Shown one piece after another: positions 17,692 through 25,412 of a stretch of 64,000 nt of DNA. This stretch comes from Lysinibacillus contaminans (lineage in GTDB: Bacteria; Bacillota; Bacilli; Bacillales_A; Planococcaceae). Position 1 is the first letter of the stretch. Each line of letters starts with the position of its first letter. Under the pieces are notes generated by a model. It had not been told where the DNA came from, did not search any database, and saw nothing but the letters and a program-made list of their open reading frames with translations. Position numbers and translations under genes: made by a program. The stretch lies in the NCBI RefSeq assembly GCF_001278945.1, contig NZ_LGRV01000005.1:1-64000 (forward strand), given 5' to 3'.

Positions 17692-19494
17692 ATGTGTGGA
17701 ATTGTAGGGTATATTGGCGAATTAGACGCGAAGGAAATATTATTAAAAGGTTTAGAGAAATTAGAATACCGTGGTTATGACTCTGCGGGTATTGCTGTAC
17801 GCCATGAAGATGGTGTCACTATTTTCAAAGAAAAGGGGCGTATTGCTGATTTACGTGAAGCGGTAGACGAAGACGTTGCTACAAACACGGGTATTGGCCA
17901 TACACGCTGGGCAACACATGGCGTGCCAAATCGTTTAAATGCGCACCCCCACCAAAGTGCATCAGGTCGTTTTACGCTTGTACACAATGGTGTAATCGAA
18001 AACTATCACCTTTTACAAAAAACATATCTTAAAGGTATTCCGATGAAATCTGATACAGATACAGAGGTTATCGTGCAATTAGTGGAATTATTCGTGAAGG
18101 ATGGTCTGGAAACTGCAGATGCGTTCCGCAAAACACTATCACTTTTACACGGCTCTTACGCACTTGCTCTTTTAGATGCAGAAGTGGCGGACACAATTTT
18201 CGTGGCTAAAAACAAATCACCACTACTTGTTGGCGTGGGGGAGGGCTTCAACGTTGTAGCATCAGATGCAATGGCGATGTTGCAAGTAACAGACCAATTC
18301 GTGGAGTTACATGATAAAGAAGTCGTGATCGTACACAAAGGAAGCGTCCAAATTTCAAAACTAGACGGTACACATGTAGAGCGTGCACCTTATACAGCTG
18401 AGCTTGATATGAGCGATATTGAAAAAGGTACGTACCCTCACTATATGCTAAAAGAAATGGATGAACAGCCAACTGTTATTCGTAAAATTATTCAGGCCTA
18501 TGAAGTAGAAGACGGCCAATTAGCGATTGATGAAGATATTTTAGAAGCACTGCAAGCGGCAGATCGCCTTTATATTATCGCAGCCGGAACAAGCTATCAT
18601 GCTGGTTTAATCGGTAAACAGTATTTCGAAAAAATGGCGGGTATTCCTGTAGAGGTTCACATTTCAAGTGAATTCGGCTACAATATGCCATTATTATCTG
18701 AAAAACCGTTATTTATCTTTATCACACAATCAGGTGAAACAGCAGATAGCCGCCAAGTGCTTGTGAAAATTAAAGAGCTTGGCTATCCAACATTAACTAT
18801 CACAAACGTACCAGGTTCAACACTTTCACGTGAAGCCGACCATACGCTTTTATTACATGCTGGTCCAGAAATCGCAGTTGCTTCAACAAAGGCTTATGTA
18901 GCACAGTTAGCAGTACTTGCCTTAGCAGCTTACGTAACAGCACAAGCTTCAGGCAAAGACTTAACGTTTGATTTAAAACAAGAGCTGGCGATTGCGGCAA
19001 ACGGAATTCAAACAATTATCGACTCTAAAGACGTCCTAGAAGACATCGCAGAGGATTACCTAAAAATCGCGCGTAATGCATTCTTCATCGGTCGTAATAT
19101 TGACTTCTATGTTAGCCTTGAAGGAGCTTTAAAACTTAAAGAGATCTCTTATATTCAAGCAGAAGGTTTCGCAGGTGGCGAGCTGAAACACGGAACGATT
19201 GCACTGATTGAAGAAGGTACACCGGTATTTGCTCTTGTGACGCAAGAAGCGGTATCTCTAAACATACGTGGTAACGTCAAAGAAGTAGCTGCGCGTGGTG
19301 CATATCCATGTATTATTTCAATGGCTGGTGTAGATGAAGACGGCGACCGCCTCGTGATTCCACAAGTAAATGAGCTATTAACACCGCTTGTATCGGTTGT
19401 GCCATTACAATTGATTAGCTACTATGCAGCATTACACCGTCGTTGTGACGTTGATAAGCCGAGAAATTTGGCCAAATCAGTAACTGTAGAATAA
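17692..19494 (+). CDS. glmS: Glutamine--fructose-6-phosphate aminotransferase (isomerizing)
   Basis: First enzyme of amino-sugar synthesis: fructose-6-phosphate plus glutamine gives glucosamine-6-phosphate plus glutamate. The N-terminal glutaminase domain starts with the catalytic cysteine (MCGIVGYIG) and has the YRGYDSAG and HTRWATHG motifs. Two SIS isomerase domains follow ([13 protein letters not shown], and the C-terminal [10 protein letters not shown]). At 600 residues it has normal length. Expression is controlled by the upstream ribozyme. It is followed by a terminator at 19550. Confidence 0.97.
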   Translation: MCGIVGYIGELDAKEILLKGLEKLEYRGYDSAGIAVRHEDGVTIFKEKGRIADLREAVDEDVATNTGIGHTRWATHGVPNRLNAHPHQSASGRFTLVHNGVIENYHLLQKTYLKGIPMKSDTDTEVIVQLVELFVKDGLETADAFRKTLSLLHGSYALALLDAEVADTIFVAKNKSPLLVGVGEGFNVVASDAMAMLQVTDQFVELHDKEVVIVHKGSVQISKLDGTHVERAPYTAELDMSDIEKGTYPHYMLKEMDEQPTVIRKIIQAYEVEDGQLAIDEDILEALQAADRLYIIAAGTSYHAGLIGKQYFEKMAGIPVEVHISSEFGYNMPLLSEKPLFIFITQSGETADSRQVLVKIKELGYPTLTITNVPGSTLSREADHTLLLHAGPEIAVASTKAYVAQLAVLALAAYVTAQASGKDLTFDLKQELAIAANGIQTIIDSKDVLEDIAEDYLKIARNAFFIGRNIDFYVSLEGALKLKEISYIQAEGFAGGELKHGTIALIEEGTPVFALVTQEAVSLNIRGNVKEVAARGAYPCIISMAGVDEDGDRLVIPQVNELLTPLVSVVPLQLISYYAALHRRCDVDKPRNLAKSVTVE

Positions 19495-19549
19495 ATGAAT
19501 ACATGTAAATCTGGAATATTGTAGGTTTGAAATAAAGCCGTGATGTTTT

Positions 19550-19588
19550 GCCCCTTTGGATATGGTTATCTAAAGGGGCATTTTTATA
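19550..19588 (+). terminator. Terminator after glmS
   Basis: GCCCCTTT pairs with AAAGGGGC, with an extended upper stem (GATA/TATC), followed by ATTTTTAT. Confidence 0.85.
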
Positions 19589-19759
19589 ATGAAGGGAAAG
19601 AACAGCTGAATTAAAAAGTAGATTAATGAATTGTTAATTGAAAATAAATTGTTCCGTTAAAGGGACAGTTTATTGAATAAAGAGGAAAAGCTATTAAGCA
19701 ATCGAGAAGAAATTTTTAGGCGACATATTTTATAAAATTAGGAAAAGGTGGTATGATAT

Positions 19760-20248
19760 ATGAAAATCCATAGAATAGATCATGTGGGAATAGTCGTCAA
19801 TGATCTTCCTGCCGTAAAAGCATTTTTTCTTGACTTTGGCCTTGAAATACTGGGAGAAGGAAAAGTGGAAGGCGAGTGGGTGGAGAGGATGGAGCGGATA
19901 ATGGGGCTTCAAGACGTTAAAGAGGAAGTTGCAATGTTGCAAACACCAGAAGGTGACGCAAAAATAGAACTAGTAATGTTGCGAACGCCAGATGGTGACA
20001 CAAATATAGAACTAGTAAAATTTCGCACGCCAGCAGATGAAAATGGCATACAGCGTCCTTTAGCAAATACTCTGGGTATCCGGCATATTGCCTTTGCTGT
20101 TGAAGATATTGAAGCCCTTGTTACCAAATTGACAATGAAAGGCACAGGACTTATTGGTGAGATACAAAACTACGAAAACGCTTATAAATTATGCTACGTT
20201 CGTGGGCCAGAAGGAATTATTTTGGAACTGGCTGAGGAAATCAAATAA
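19760..20248 (+). CDS. VOC-family (glyoxalase/bleomycin-resistance fold) protein with internal tandem duplication
   Basis: Vicinal-oxygen-chelate fold protein, 162 residues. The N-terminal HRIDHVGIVVNDL carries the first metal histidine, RHIAFAVEDI the second, and GIILELAEE the glutamate. Family members are dioxygenases, glyoxalases or resistance proteins; the substrate is unknown. Unusual: a 14-residue unit of the form MLxTPxGDxxIELV occurs twice in tandem and a third, diverged copy (KFRTPADENG) follows, where family members usually have one. The duplication lies around the beta-strand before the central loop. GAAAAGGTGG precedes the ATG. Monocistronic. Confidence 0.8.
   Translation: MKIHRIDHVGIVVNDLPAVKAFFLDFGLEILGEGKVEGEWVERMERIMGLQDVKEEVAMLQTPEGDAKIELVMLRTPDGDTNIELVKFRTPADENGIQRPLANTLGIRHIAFAVEDIEALVTKLTMKGTGLIGEIQNYENAYKLCYVRGPEGIILELAEEIK
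19934..20017 (+). repeat. Two tandem 42-base in-frame repeats inside the VOC gene
   Basis: Copies at 19934-19975 and 19976-20017 differ at only a handful of positions; a more diverged third copy starts at 20018. The length is a multiple of three, so the frame is kept. Confidence 0.85.
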
Positions 20249-20412
20249 AATATCCAATCTTTTTTATCAACACAGCAAACTCGTTGATAAGAAAAGAAAC
20301 CACTTTGATCAAACTTTATTTCAAAGCAACAAACATATGTTGAGTAACACACAAAGTCGGGTACTGAAATTCAACGATATGTTTGGGAGTCGAACAAATT
20401 AAAATCACATTT

Positions 20413-20447
20413 AAAACTCGATCTATTTTCCATGGGTCGAGTTTTTT
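20413..20447 (+). terminator. Terminator after the VOC gene
   Basis: AACTCGA pairs with TCGAGTT, followed by TTTTT. Confidence 0.7.
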
Positions 20448-20618
20448 GCGATTGTATAGCCATAATTAAGTACTGTAATTCATAATAAAGTCTTTTAAAA
20501 AACAATAAAGATATTTGAAAATCACTATTGAGCTAAAATAGCAGATATGTTGAATTGTGATATGCAGAATTGTATCCTAAATAAGGACAAGTTTTTTAGT
20601 GTTCAGGCTTGTTTATTA

Positions 20619-21251
20619 ATGTTGATTGGAGAGATTAAAATAGGAAATACTGATAAGTTTGAAATGATAGCTAATATATATGACACTCCTGAAAGAATCC
20701 AAATTGCAAAGTTATCATCAGATGCCATCCATAATTTTTTAGTTGACGCTAAAAGTAAGGATGCGATTGATTTTGGGTGCGGAACTGGTCTTGTCGGAAT
20801 GAACTTGTTAAACGAGTTTAATTCTATGCTTTTTCTAGATACTTCACAAAACATGATTAATCAAATAAACCAAAAAATAACTGATTTTAATATTCAAAAT
20901 GTAGATACATTATGCTTTGATATTGAAAAGGAAAGTTTATCGGATATACATGTACAAGCCGACTATATTTTTATGTCTCAGGTTCTACTCCACATTCATG
21001 ATGTTGAATTAGTTTTATCAAGATTATTTGATGTTCTAAATGAAGGGGGACATTTACTAATCGTAGATTTTAATAAAAATGAAAAAATAGTTTCGGATAT
21101 TGTTCATAACGGGTTTAATCCAGAAGATCTATCCGACATAATGACTAAAATAGGGTATAGCGATATTCAATTCGAAACTTTTTATACAGGAAGTAAAATA
21201 TTCATGGGACACGATTCGTCTATGTTTATTCTTGATTCAAAAAGGGGTTAA
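20619..21251 (+). CDS. Class I SAM-dependent methyltransferase
   Basis: Rossmann-fold methyltransferase with motif I DFGCGTGLVGMNLL, an acidic residue ending strand 2 (FLDTSQNM) and the motif IV region YIFMSQVLLHIHD. The target is unknown. The start is unclear. The ATG at 20619 has no ribosome site. A GGAGAG at 20627-20632 is ideally spaced for an in-frame ATA codon at 20640 (then GGA AAT ACT GAT AAG), where the homologous region would begin. The frame stays open back to an ATG at 20547. So the natural start may be a non-standard ATA or a mutated ATG. It stands alone between terminators. Confidence 0.8.
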   Translation: MLIGEIKIGNTDKFEMIANIYDTPERIQIAKLSSDAIHNFLVDAKSKDAIDFGCGTGLVGMNLLNEFNSMLFLDTSQNMINQINQKITDFNIQNVDTLCFDIEKESLSDIHVQADYIFMSQVLLHIHDVELVLSRLFDVLNEGGHLLIVDFNKNEKIVSDIVHNGFNPEDLSDIMTKIGYSDIQFETFYTGSKIFMGHDSSMFILDSKRG

Positions 21252-21615
21252 TTGTTAAACGAGCAGAGGCGTTTGTTAAACAGGATTAAACAACTTTATT
21301 ATCACAAATGTTATTTAAAGGTTTTTGAGAATATTTGCCGCATCAAATTCTATAATATAGTTAAGAAAAATTATCAGTTATTCGACTAACGAAGAAGTAT
21401 AGTCGAATCTTATTTATGATTTGGGAGGTAATTCAAACGTCTTTAGTGGACTAATAATGGATAGATACTCAATAGCTTTCACTCTTTTTGCAGCAATATA
21501 AATATCCTCTTACTTTTGGTGATTAAATGATGTTTTAATGGTTAGCTAGATGGGGTATATAGTAATTGGAGCTAGTTCCATTAGTACTCATCAAAATTTC
21601 AGGAGGTATTAGGAA
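21252..21615. other. Intergenic region before the cysteine-rich protein gene
   Basis: No ORF with a ribosome site. It holds an inverted repeat ATTCGACTA/TAGTCGAAT at 21380-21408 (11-base loop), which could be a weak terminator or an operator for the downstream gene, and two copies of TGTTAAAC near 21260-21285. Confidence 0.45.
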
Positions 21616-21945
21616 ATGAAAATGAGCTATGAAGAGTGTATTAAAGCTTGTCTTGAGTGTATGGAGTCTTGTAATAGATGTTTTGATGACTGTTTAAATG
21701 AAGATGATGTGAAAATGTTAGCAGAGTGTATTCGTACCCTTAGAGAGTGTGCAGATATATGTGCTTTCGCAGCTAAGTCAATGCAATCAAACAGTCCATT
21801 TGTAAAGCAAATTTGTAACCTATGTGCAGAAATTTGTCAGGCATGTGGAGATGTATGTAAAAAACATGAGCATCATAAACATTGTCAAGAATGTGCAAAA
21901 GCGTGCTACCAATGTGCAGAAATGTGCAAAGAAATGGCTGTATAG
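21616..21945 (+). CDS. Cysteine-rich four-helix bundle protein (DUF326, copper-storage-like)
   Basis: Small cytosolic protein of 109 residues with about 16 cysteines, mostly in CxxxC spacing (CIKACLECMESCNRC, CNLCAEICQACGDVC, CQECAKACYQCAEMC). This is the pattern of the DUF326 / Csp-type four-helix bundle, where inward-facing cysteines bind many Cu(I) ions. Histidines cluster in KKHEHHKHC. AGGAGG lies nine bases upstream. A metal-storage role follows from the family; copper itself is inferred. No copper regulator or pump lies beside it. Confidence 0.85.
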   Translation: MKMSYEECIKACLECMESCNRCFDDCLNEDDVKMLAECIRTLRECADICAFAAKSMQSNSPFVKQICNLCAEICQACGDVCKKHEHHKHCQECAKACYQCAEMCKEMAV

Positions 21946-21985
21946 TAGCTTTCCGATTATAAATCAATATTACTTATTTAATGTT

Positions 21986-22027
21986 TAAAAAGCTTGAAGA
22001 TAATCACTATATCTTCAAGCTTTTTTA
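21986..22027. terminator. Bidirectional terminator
   Basis: AAAGCTTGAAGATA pairs with TATCTTCAAGCTTT; T tract on the plus side and A/T-rich on the other. It serves the DUF326 gene and probably the convergent zinc-ribbon genes. Confidence 0.8.
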
Positions 22028-22031
22028 TGTT

Positions 22032-22385
22032 CTATTTGTAGTGATATGCACTTGCTCTCCGATCTTTTCGTTGGATCTGATTGAACCAGTCTTTGTCTTT
22101 TTCCTCTTGTTTTAATGTATTCACGATGGAGGATGAGCAGCTAACACAGATTTTGGCTTGCGTAATTCTTCCACATCGTTCGCATGGGGCGCCTAGATTG
22201 GGGAAAATCGAAGGCTTTAATTTTCCTGCTTTCACCCATTTGAAGAGTAAGTCAGATGAAACGCCTGTTAATTCAACGATTTCATCATTCGATAAAACGC
22301 GATTATTTTTTCTAAGTAAAAAATGAAGTAACTCCGAAAAAATATCTTCATCCCTGGCATCAATTTTTTTACCAAACAGCTGCAT
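22032..22385 (-). CDS. YvyF-like (TIGR03826-type) zinc-ribbon protein
   Basis: 117-residue protein. An N-terminal helix-turn-helix-like part (LRKNNRVLSNDEIVELTGVSSDLLFKWVKAGKL) precedes a zinc ribbon with paired cysteines in PCERCG and CVSC. The phrase FPNLGAPCERCG is what I associate with the flagellar-operon protein YvyF, but the N-terminal cysteine pair of YvyF is missing, so this is a shorter relative. GGGGGGAG precedes the ATG. It is the second gene of a two-gene operon, 21 bases after the DUF2225 gene. No flagellar genes are near. Confidence 0.6.
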   Translation of the reverse strand: MQLFGKKIDARDEDIFSELLHFLLRKNNRVLSNDEIVELTGVSSDLLFKWVKAGKLKPSIFPNLGAPCERCGRITQAKICVSCSSSIVNTLKQEEKDKDWFNQIQRKDRRASAYHYK

Positions 22386-22406
22386 GATAATTCTCCCCCC
22401 TCTGTT

Positions 22407-23102
22407 TTAATTGAGTACTTCTCCTATGCCACCATCTACTTTGATAACATTTTCATCATATCTATAATTTTCCCAACAATTACGTGCGAGTTTTCGGTAT
22501 TTGTTCGAAATGTTTCGATCTGAAATTAACCGTGAGAACCCTTTTTTGGCTTCTGCTATATCACCGAGTCGAAGGCTTAGTTCTGCATGTAAAAATTGAA
22601 TACGTTCCTCGCCCTCTTGATTGGTTGCAAAGGACTTGCTATAAAAGTCTCGAGCAGCAAATAAATAGTGCGTTTCGGATTTATTATCATTTTTCAACCG
22701 GTAGAGCCAAGCTATTTTTAATGCAAAATTAGCCATGAGCAGTGATTCTTCCATCGATGCTCTTGAGACGAGGTACGCTAACTTATAACTGACAATCGCA
22801 TCATCTAGCGTCCGTTCCTGGCAAATATTAATCTTTTTTTGTAGTTCCTTAATGTATATCTCATTAATTAGTTCCATGAAAGGCCCATATGTTCTAGTCA
22901 TGGACTTGTGATAGGCATATCCACAATGAGGACAAACCGCAACTTCATATAACAACGGATTCAAGCCTTCGTATACTGGCATGAAGTCTGTTTGTTCCTC
23001 AACTATTTTATAACGATTTGGACGTACCTTATATGTCGAAAAATGCTTTTTGCAAAACTTACAATCCACATTACTTTCGTAGTAGTAAATATTAAAAGCC
23101 AT
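22407..23102 (-). CDS. DUF2225 family protein
   Basis: 231-residue cytosolic protein. The N-terminal half has two CxxC pairs (CKFCKKHF and CPHCGYAY), likely a zinc site, and the C-terminal half is helical and TPR-like (repeats around ANFALKIAWLYRLK and LRLGDIAEAKKGFSRLI). This matches the DUF2225 family, whose function is unknown. The ATG at 23102 has GGAG nine bases upstream and is preferred over a TTG three codons earlier. First gene of the zinc-ribbon pair. Confidence 0.75.
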   Translation of the reverse strand: MAFNIYYYESNVDCKFCKKHFSTYKVRPNRYKIVEEQTDFMPVYEGLNPLLYEVAVCPHCGYAYHKSMTRTYGPFMELINEIYIKELQKKINICQERTLDDAIVSYKLAYLVSRASMEESLLMANFALKIAWLYRLKNDNKSETHYLFAARDFYSKSFATNQEGEERIQFLHAELSLRLGDIAEAKKGFSRLISDRNISNKYRKLARNCWENYRYDENVIKVDGGIGEVLN

Positions 23103-23529
23103 ATGAACCAACTCCGTTGCATAAATTTTCGTAGTGTTTCTTTTGTTCTATTTATACGGTGTATTTACTCGTTCAATATATTTAATGAATTTTCTCTTAT
23201 TTTAACAATTTTATGTAATTTGGTATACTCATTTCGAATTATTAAGATAATATCCTCTATTTTTATATATACGGTGTTCACTGAAAAGTACTTGCAATCA
23301 TGTTTATCGGAGGTTTTGAGATTAAGTTAAATTATTTTGATGTTTTATCAAACTACGTATAATGGTTACTCCAAAAAAGCTTCTTCTGCTGTTTTCAGAC
23401 TAAGTCATTTGGAGGCGTGTAAGAATAAATCTAGGAGGAAGTAACTACTTGTAAATCGAAAATAAAGACAGTTGTGTCGTTGAAGGTTGTAAGTATGCGC
23501 TAGTCTATTTCTACTTCAAGTTAAGTTTG
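23103..23529. other. Intergenic, nothing identified
   Basis: AT-rich sequence between two minus-strand units. It should hold the promoter of the DUF2225 operon; no ORF with a ribosome site, no tRNA and no riboswitch signature seen. Confidence 0.4.
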
Positions 23530-23581
23530 AAGAGAGGAGCTGCCAAAGTCATTTAAAATGATTTTGGCAGCTCCTCTCTTA
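23530..23581 (-). terminator. Terminator of the cyclase gene
   Basis: AAGAGAGGAGCTGCCAAA pairs with TTTGGCAGCTCCTCTCTT, an 18-bp near-perfect stem with a further AGTCATTT/AAATGATT top. Confidence 0.85.
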
Positions 23582-23635
23582 TTTTTAGAAAATAATTCGG
23601 TTCTATCTTTCATCTTTCGTTCCGAAAACGTAGTA

Positions 23636-24373
23636 TCACGGCAAAATGGCAAATGAACGAACAGGGAATCCCGATGCTTTTTCAGGCTTCGGCACGATAT
23701 TGAAAATAATGGCTCCCTTTGGTGGTAGCTTATCCAAGTTTGTCATGAGCTCAATTTGGTATGTATCTTGGTCGAGTACATAATATTCACCATCTAACTT
23801 CCCGTTTTTCCGAAAATCAGCAGCTGAATCGGTGTCGAATGTTTCGTGGCCCACAGCGCTTACCTTTCGTTCTTTAAATAAAAATTGTAACGCTTCCAAT
23901 CCCCATCCAGGAATGTGATTATTACCTTCTGCATCTTTGTTATTGAATGATACTTTGTCAGGCCAACGTTTACTCCAATCTGTCCGTAGTGCAACAAAAG
24001 TACCTGCTTCAATTTCACCGTATTCCGCCTCAAAGTCAAGAATATCTTGTACGCTTAACGAAAGGTCATGATTGAGTGCGGCTTCCCTCGCCTTATTAAT
24101 AACAACAAGTGGCAGGACGAGTTCTTTCAATTCTAATTCGTCCAAATAGCGAGTGTCTCGAACGAAGTGAATCGGTGGATCGATATGTGTCCCGTATTGA
24201 CCAGGAAAGGTAAATTGTTGTGCAAAAAAGCCATCATCATGTGAGAATAGTGTTTCGAATTTTGCGTCATCAAACATAAAAAAGTGAGGCGAGTTGGGTC
24301 CGAATGTGTGTGTTAAATCAACCCATTCCTTAGATTTTAATAATTGAAGTGCTTGTAAAAGTTCGTTTGCCAA
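23636..24373 (-). CDS. Cyclase-family (PF04199, kynurenine formamidase-like) metal hydrolase
   Basis: 245-residue hydrolase of the cyclase/KynB fold, with the metal-binding signature GTHIDPPIHF (HxxxDxxxH type) and a second histidine in VGHETFDTDS. Members hydrolyse N-formylkynurenine, isatin or related amides. No other tryptophan-degradation gene is nearby. The start is TTG with AAAGGAG eight bases before it. The gene is preceded by a complete SAM-I riboswitch and terminator, which puts it under sulfur/methionine control. That suggests a substrate linked to methionine, cysteine or SAM rather than kynurenine (inference). Confidence 0.85.
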   Translation of the reverse strand: MANELLQALQLLKSKEWVDLTHTFGPNSPHFFMFDDAKFETLFSHDDGFFAQQFTFPGQYGTHIDPPIHFVRDTRYLDELELKELVLPLVVINKAREAALNHDLSLSVQDILDFEAEYGEIEAGTFVALRTDWSKRWPDKVSFNNKDAEGNNHIPGWGLEALQFLFKERKVSAVGHETFDTDSAADFRKNGKLDGEYYVLDQDTYQIELMTNLDKLPPKGAIIFNIVPKPEKASGFPVRSFAILP

Positions 24374-24397
24374 TAGAAACAGCTCCTTTAGTCAAAA

Positions 24398-24435
24398 TAA
24401 AAAAGAGAACCCAATTTATTTAGAAGAGGGCCCTC
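24398..24435 (-). terminator. Expression-platform terminator of the SAM-I riboswitch
   Basis: On the minus strand GAGGGCCC pairs with GGGTTCTC (two G-U pairs) followed by TTTTTTATTTT, 25 bases before the cyclase start. It fits transcription attenuation when SAM is bound. Confidence 0.8.
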
Positions 24436-24458
24436 ACGTGTAAACAACTGAAGTCGAT

Positions 24459-24563
24459 CTTCTCATCTTCAAGGCGACTACCGCCACTTGGATTTAGCAC
24501 CATGCCAGGAACTGGTTGCTGAGACTTCATAGGGCCAATCCCTCCATCTCTCACGATAAGAAT
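24459..24563 (-). ncRNA. SAM-I (S-box) riboswitch
   Basis: Read on the minus strand, the aptamer has CTTATC, GAGAGATGGAGGGA, GGCCC, TGAAG, CAGCAACC, GGTGCTAAATCC and a closing GATGAG that pairs with the first arm. These are the conserved S-box elements in the right order and spacing. Ligand binding normally closes P1 and lets the following terminator form, switching the gene off. Confidence 0.96.
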
Positions 24564-24675
24564 ATCAAGTAAATGAATTTTCTGAATTCATTTTATGATT
24601 ACTTTATTATATCTCATAGTAGTTTACAAGTTCAATGAAATACAAAGTTTGCGTTTGTATTTTTCACTTCACCAC

Positions 24676-25071
24676 TCACCAATCTAAAATCATTGTTAAT
24701 CCACAACAATCACTTTCAGAGAAACGAATTTGAATAACGCCTGGGGTGAATTTTGTTTCGAACTTAATGGTGATACCTGTTGATGCAACTAATTTATCAA
24801 CTTCTGCTTTATTTGAAAGTTGTGCAGCGTTCATGAGATCATGTGCGAACTGATCTGACTCTGCAATTTTAGTTGAAAGTAAAAGAGCCTGCTGCATAAT
24901 TACCTGAATACTTTTGGCTGACGATTTTAATTTATGTGTATCTACAGGTGGGAATGGGGTGTTATTTGTTGGCATTGCTAGGTGTATGGGCAATTGAGTA
25001 AGCGAAGTATGATTTGCCGTCATCCACATGGGATATTGATTGGGATAGACATAATAAGGATTGTAATACAA
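24676..25071 (-). CDS. Uncharacterised protein with Tyr/Pro-rich N-terminus
   Basis: 131 residues. The first 20 residues are rich in tyrosine, proline, asparagine and methionine, as in some spore-coat-associated proteins. The rest has a helical part (SIQVIMQQALLLSTKIAESD) and ends with TPGVIQIRFSESDCCGL. I do not recognise the family with certainty; a spore-related role is only suggested by composition. The start is TTG, with AGGAGGA seven bases upstream. Monocistronic. Confidence 0.6.
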   Translation of the reverse strand: MYYNPYYVYPNQYPMWMTANHTSLTQLPIHLAMPTNNTPFPPVDTHKLKSSAKSIQVIMQQALLLSTKIAESDQFAHDLMNAAQLSNKAEVDKLVASTGITIKFETKFTPGVIQIRFSESDCCGLTMILDW

Positions 25072-25412
25072 CGAAATTCCTCCTATCCGAGGGTTAATAA
25101 CTTATAGTATGAATTGTCATGACGTTATGTGTAACTGGATTGATCAGAGTAAGAGGAATAAAAATTCATACAGCCTTTACACAGCTTTTTTCCGTGAGAT
25201 ATGAATGCGCCCAATAAATTTTAAGCGTTAAATAAATGGTCAGTCTAAAGAATAATCAAGCATTTGTAATTGGTTTTATTTTGAAATTCTCATTTTTTTA
25301 TGTATGCAATTTCTCGAACATTATGCTCGAGAAATTGCTGTAACCAGATTCTAATTTAACAACAAATACTATTATAAATTTATGTTAAAAAAAGCTTGAA
25401 GGCCTATCTTCA
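25072..25412. other. Intergenic region with an unexplained perfect hairpin
   Basis: No ORF with a ribosome site. A perfect 12-bp inverted repeat, GCAATTTCTCGA with TCGAGAAATTGC, lies at 25306-25338 with a 9-base loop. T or A tracts expected for a terminator are not adjacent on either strand. The A/T-rich sequence at 25383-25412 may serve the MFS gene's 3' end. Confidence 0.5.

Noticed and set aside
20154-20402. 82-codon ORF overlapping the 3' end of the VOC gene
   Set aside because: Different frame inside a well-supported gene, no ribosome site, basic and Asn-rich translation.
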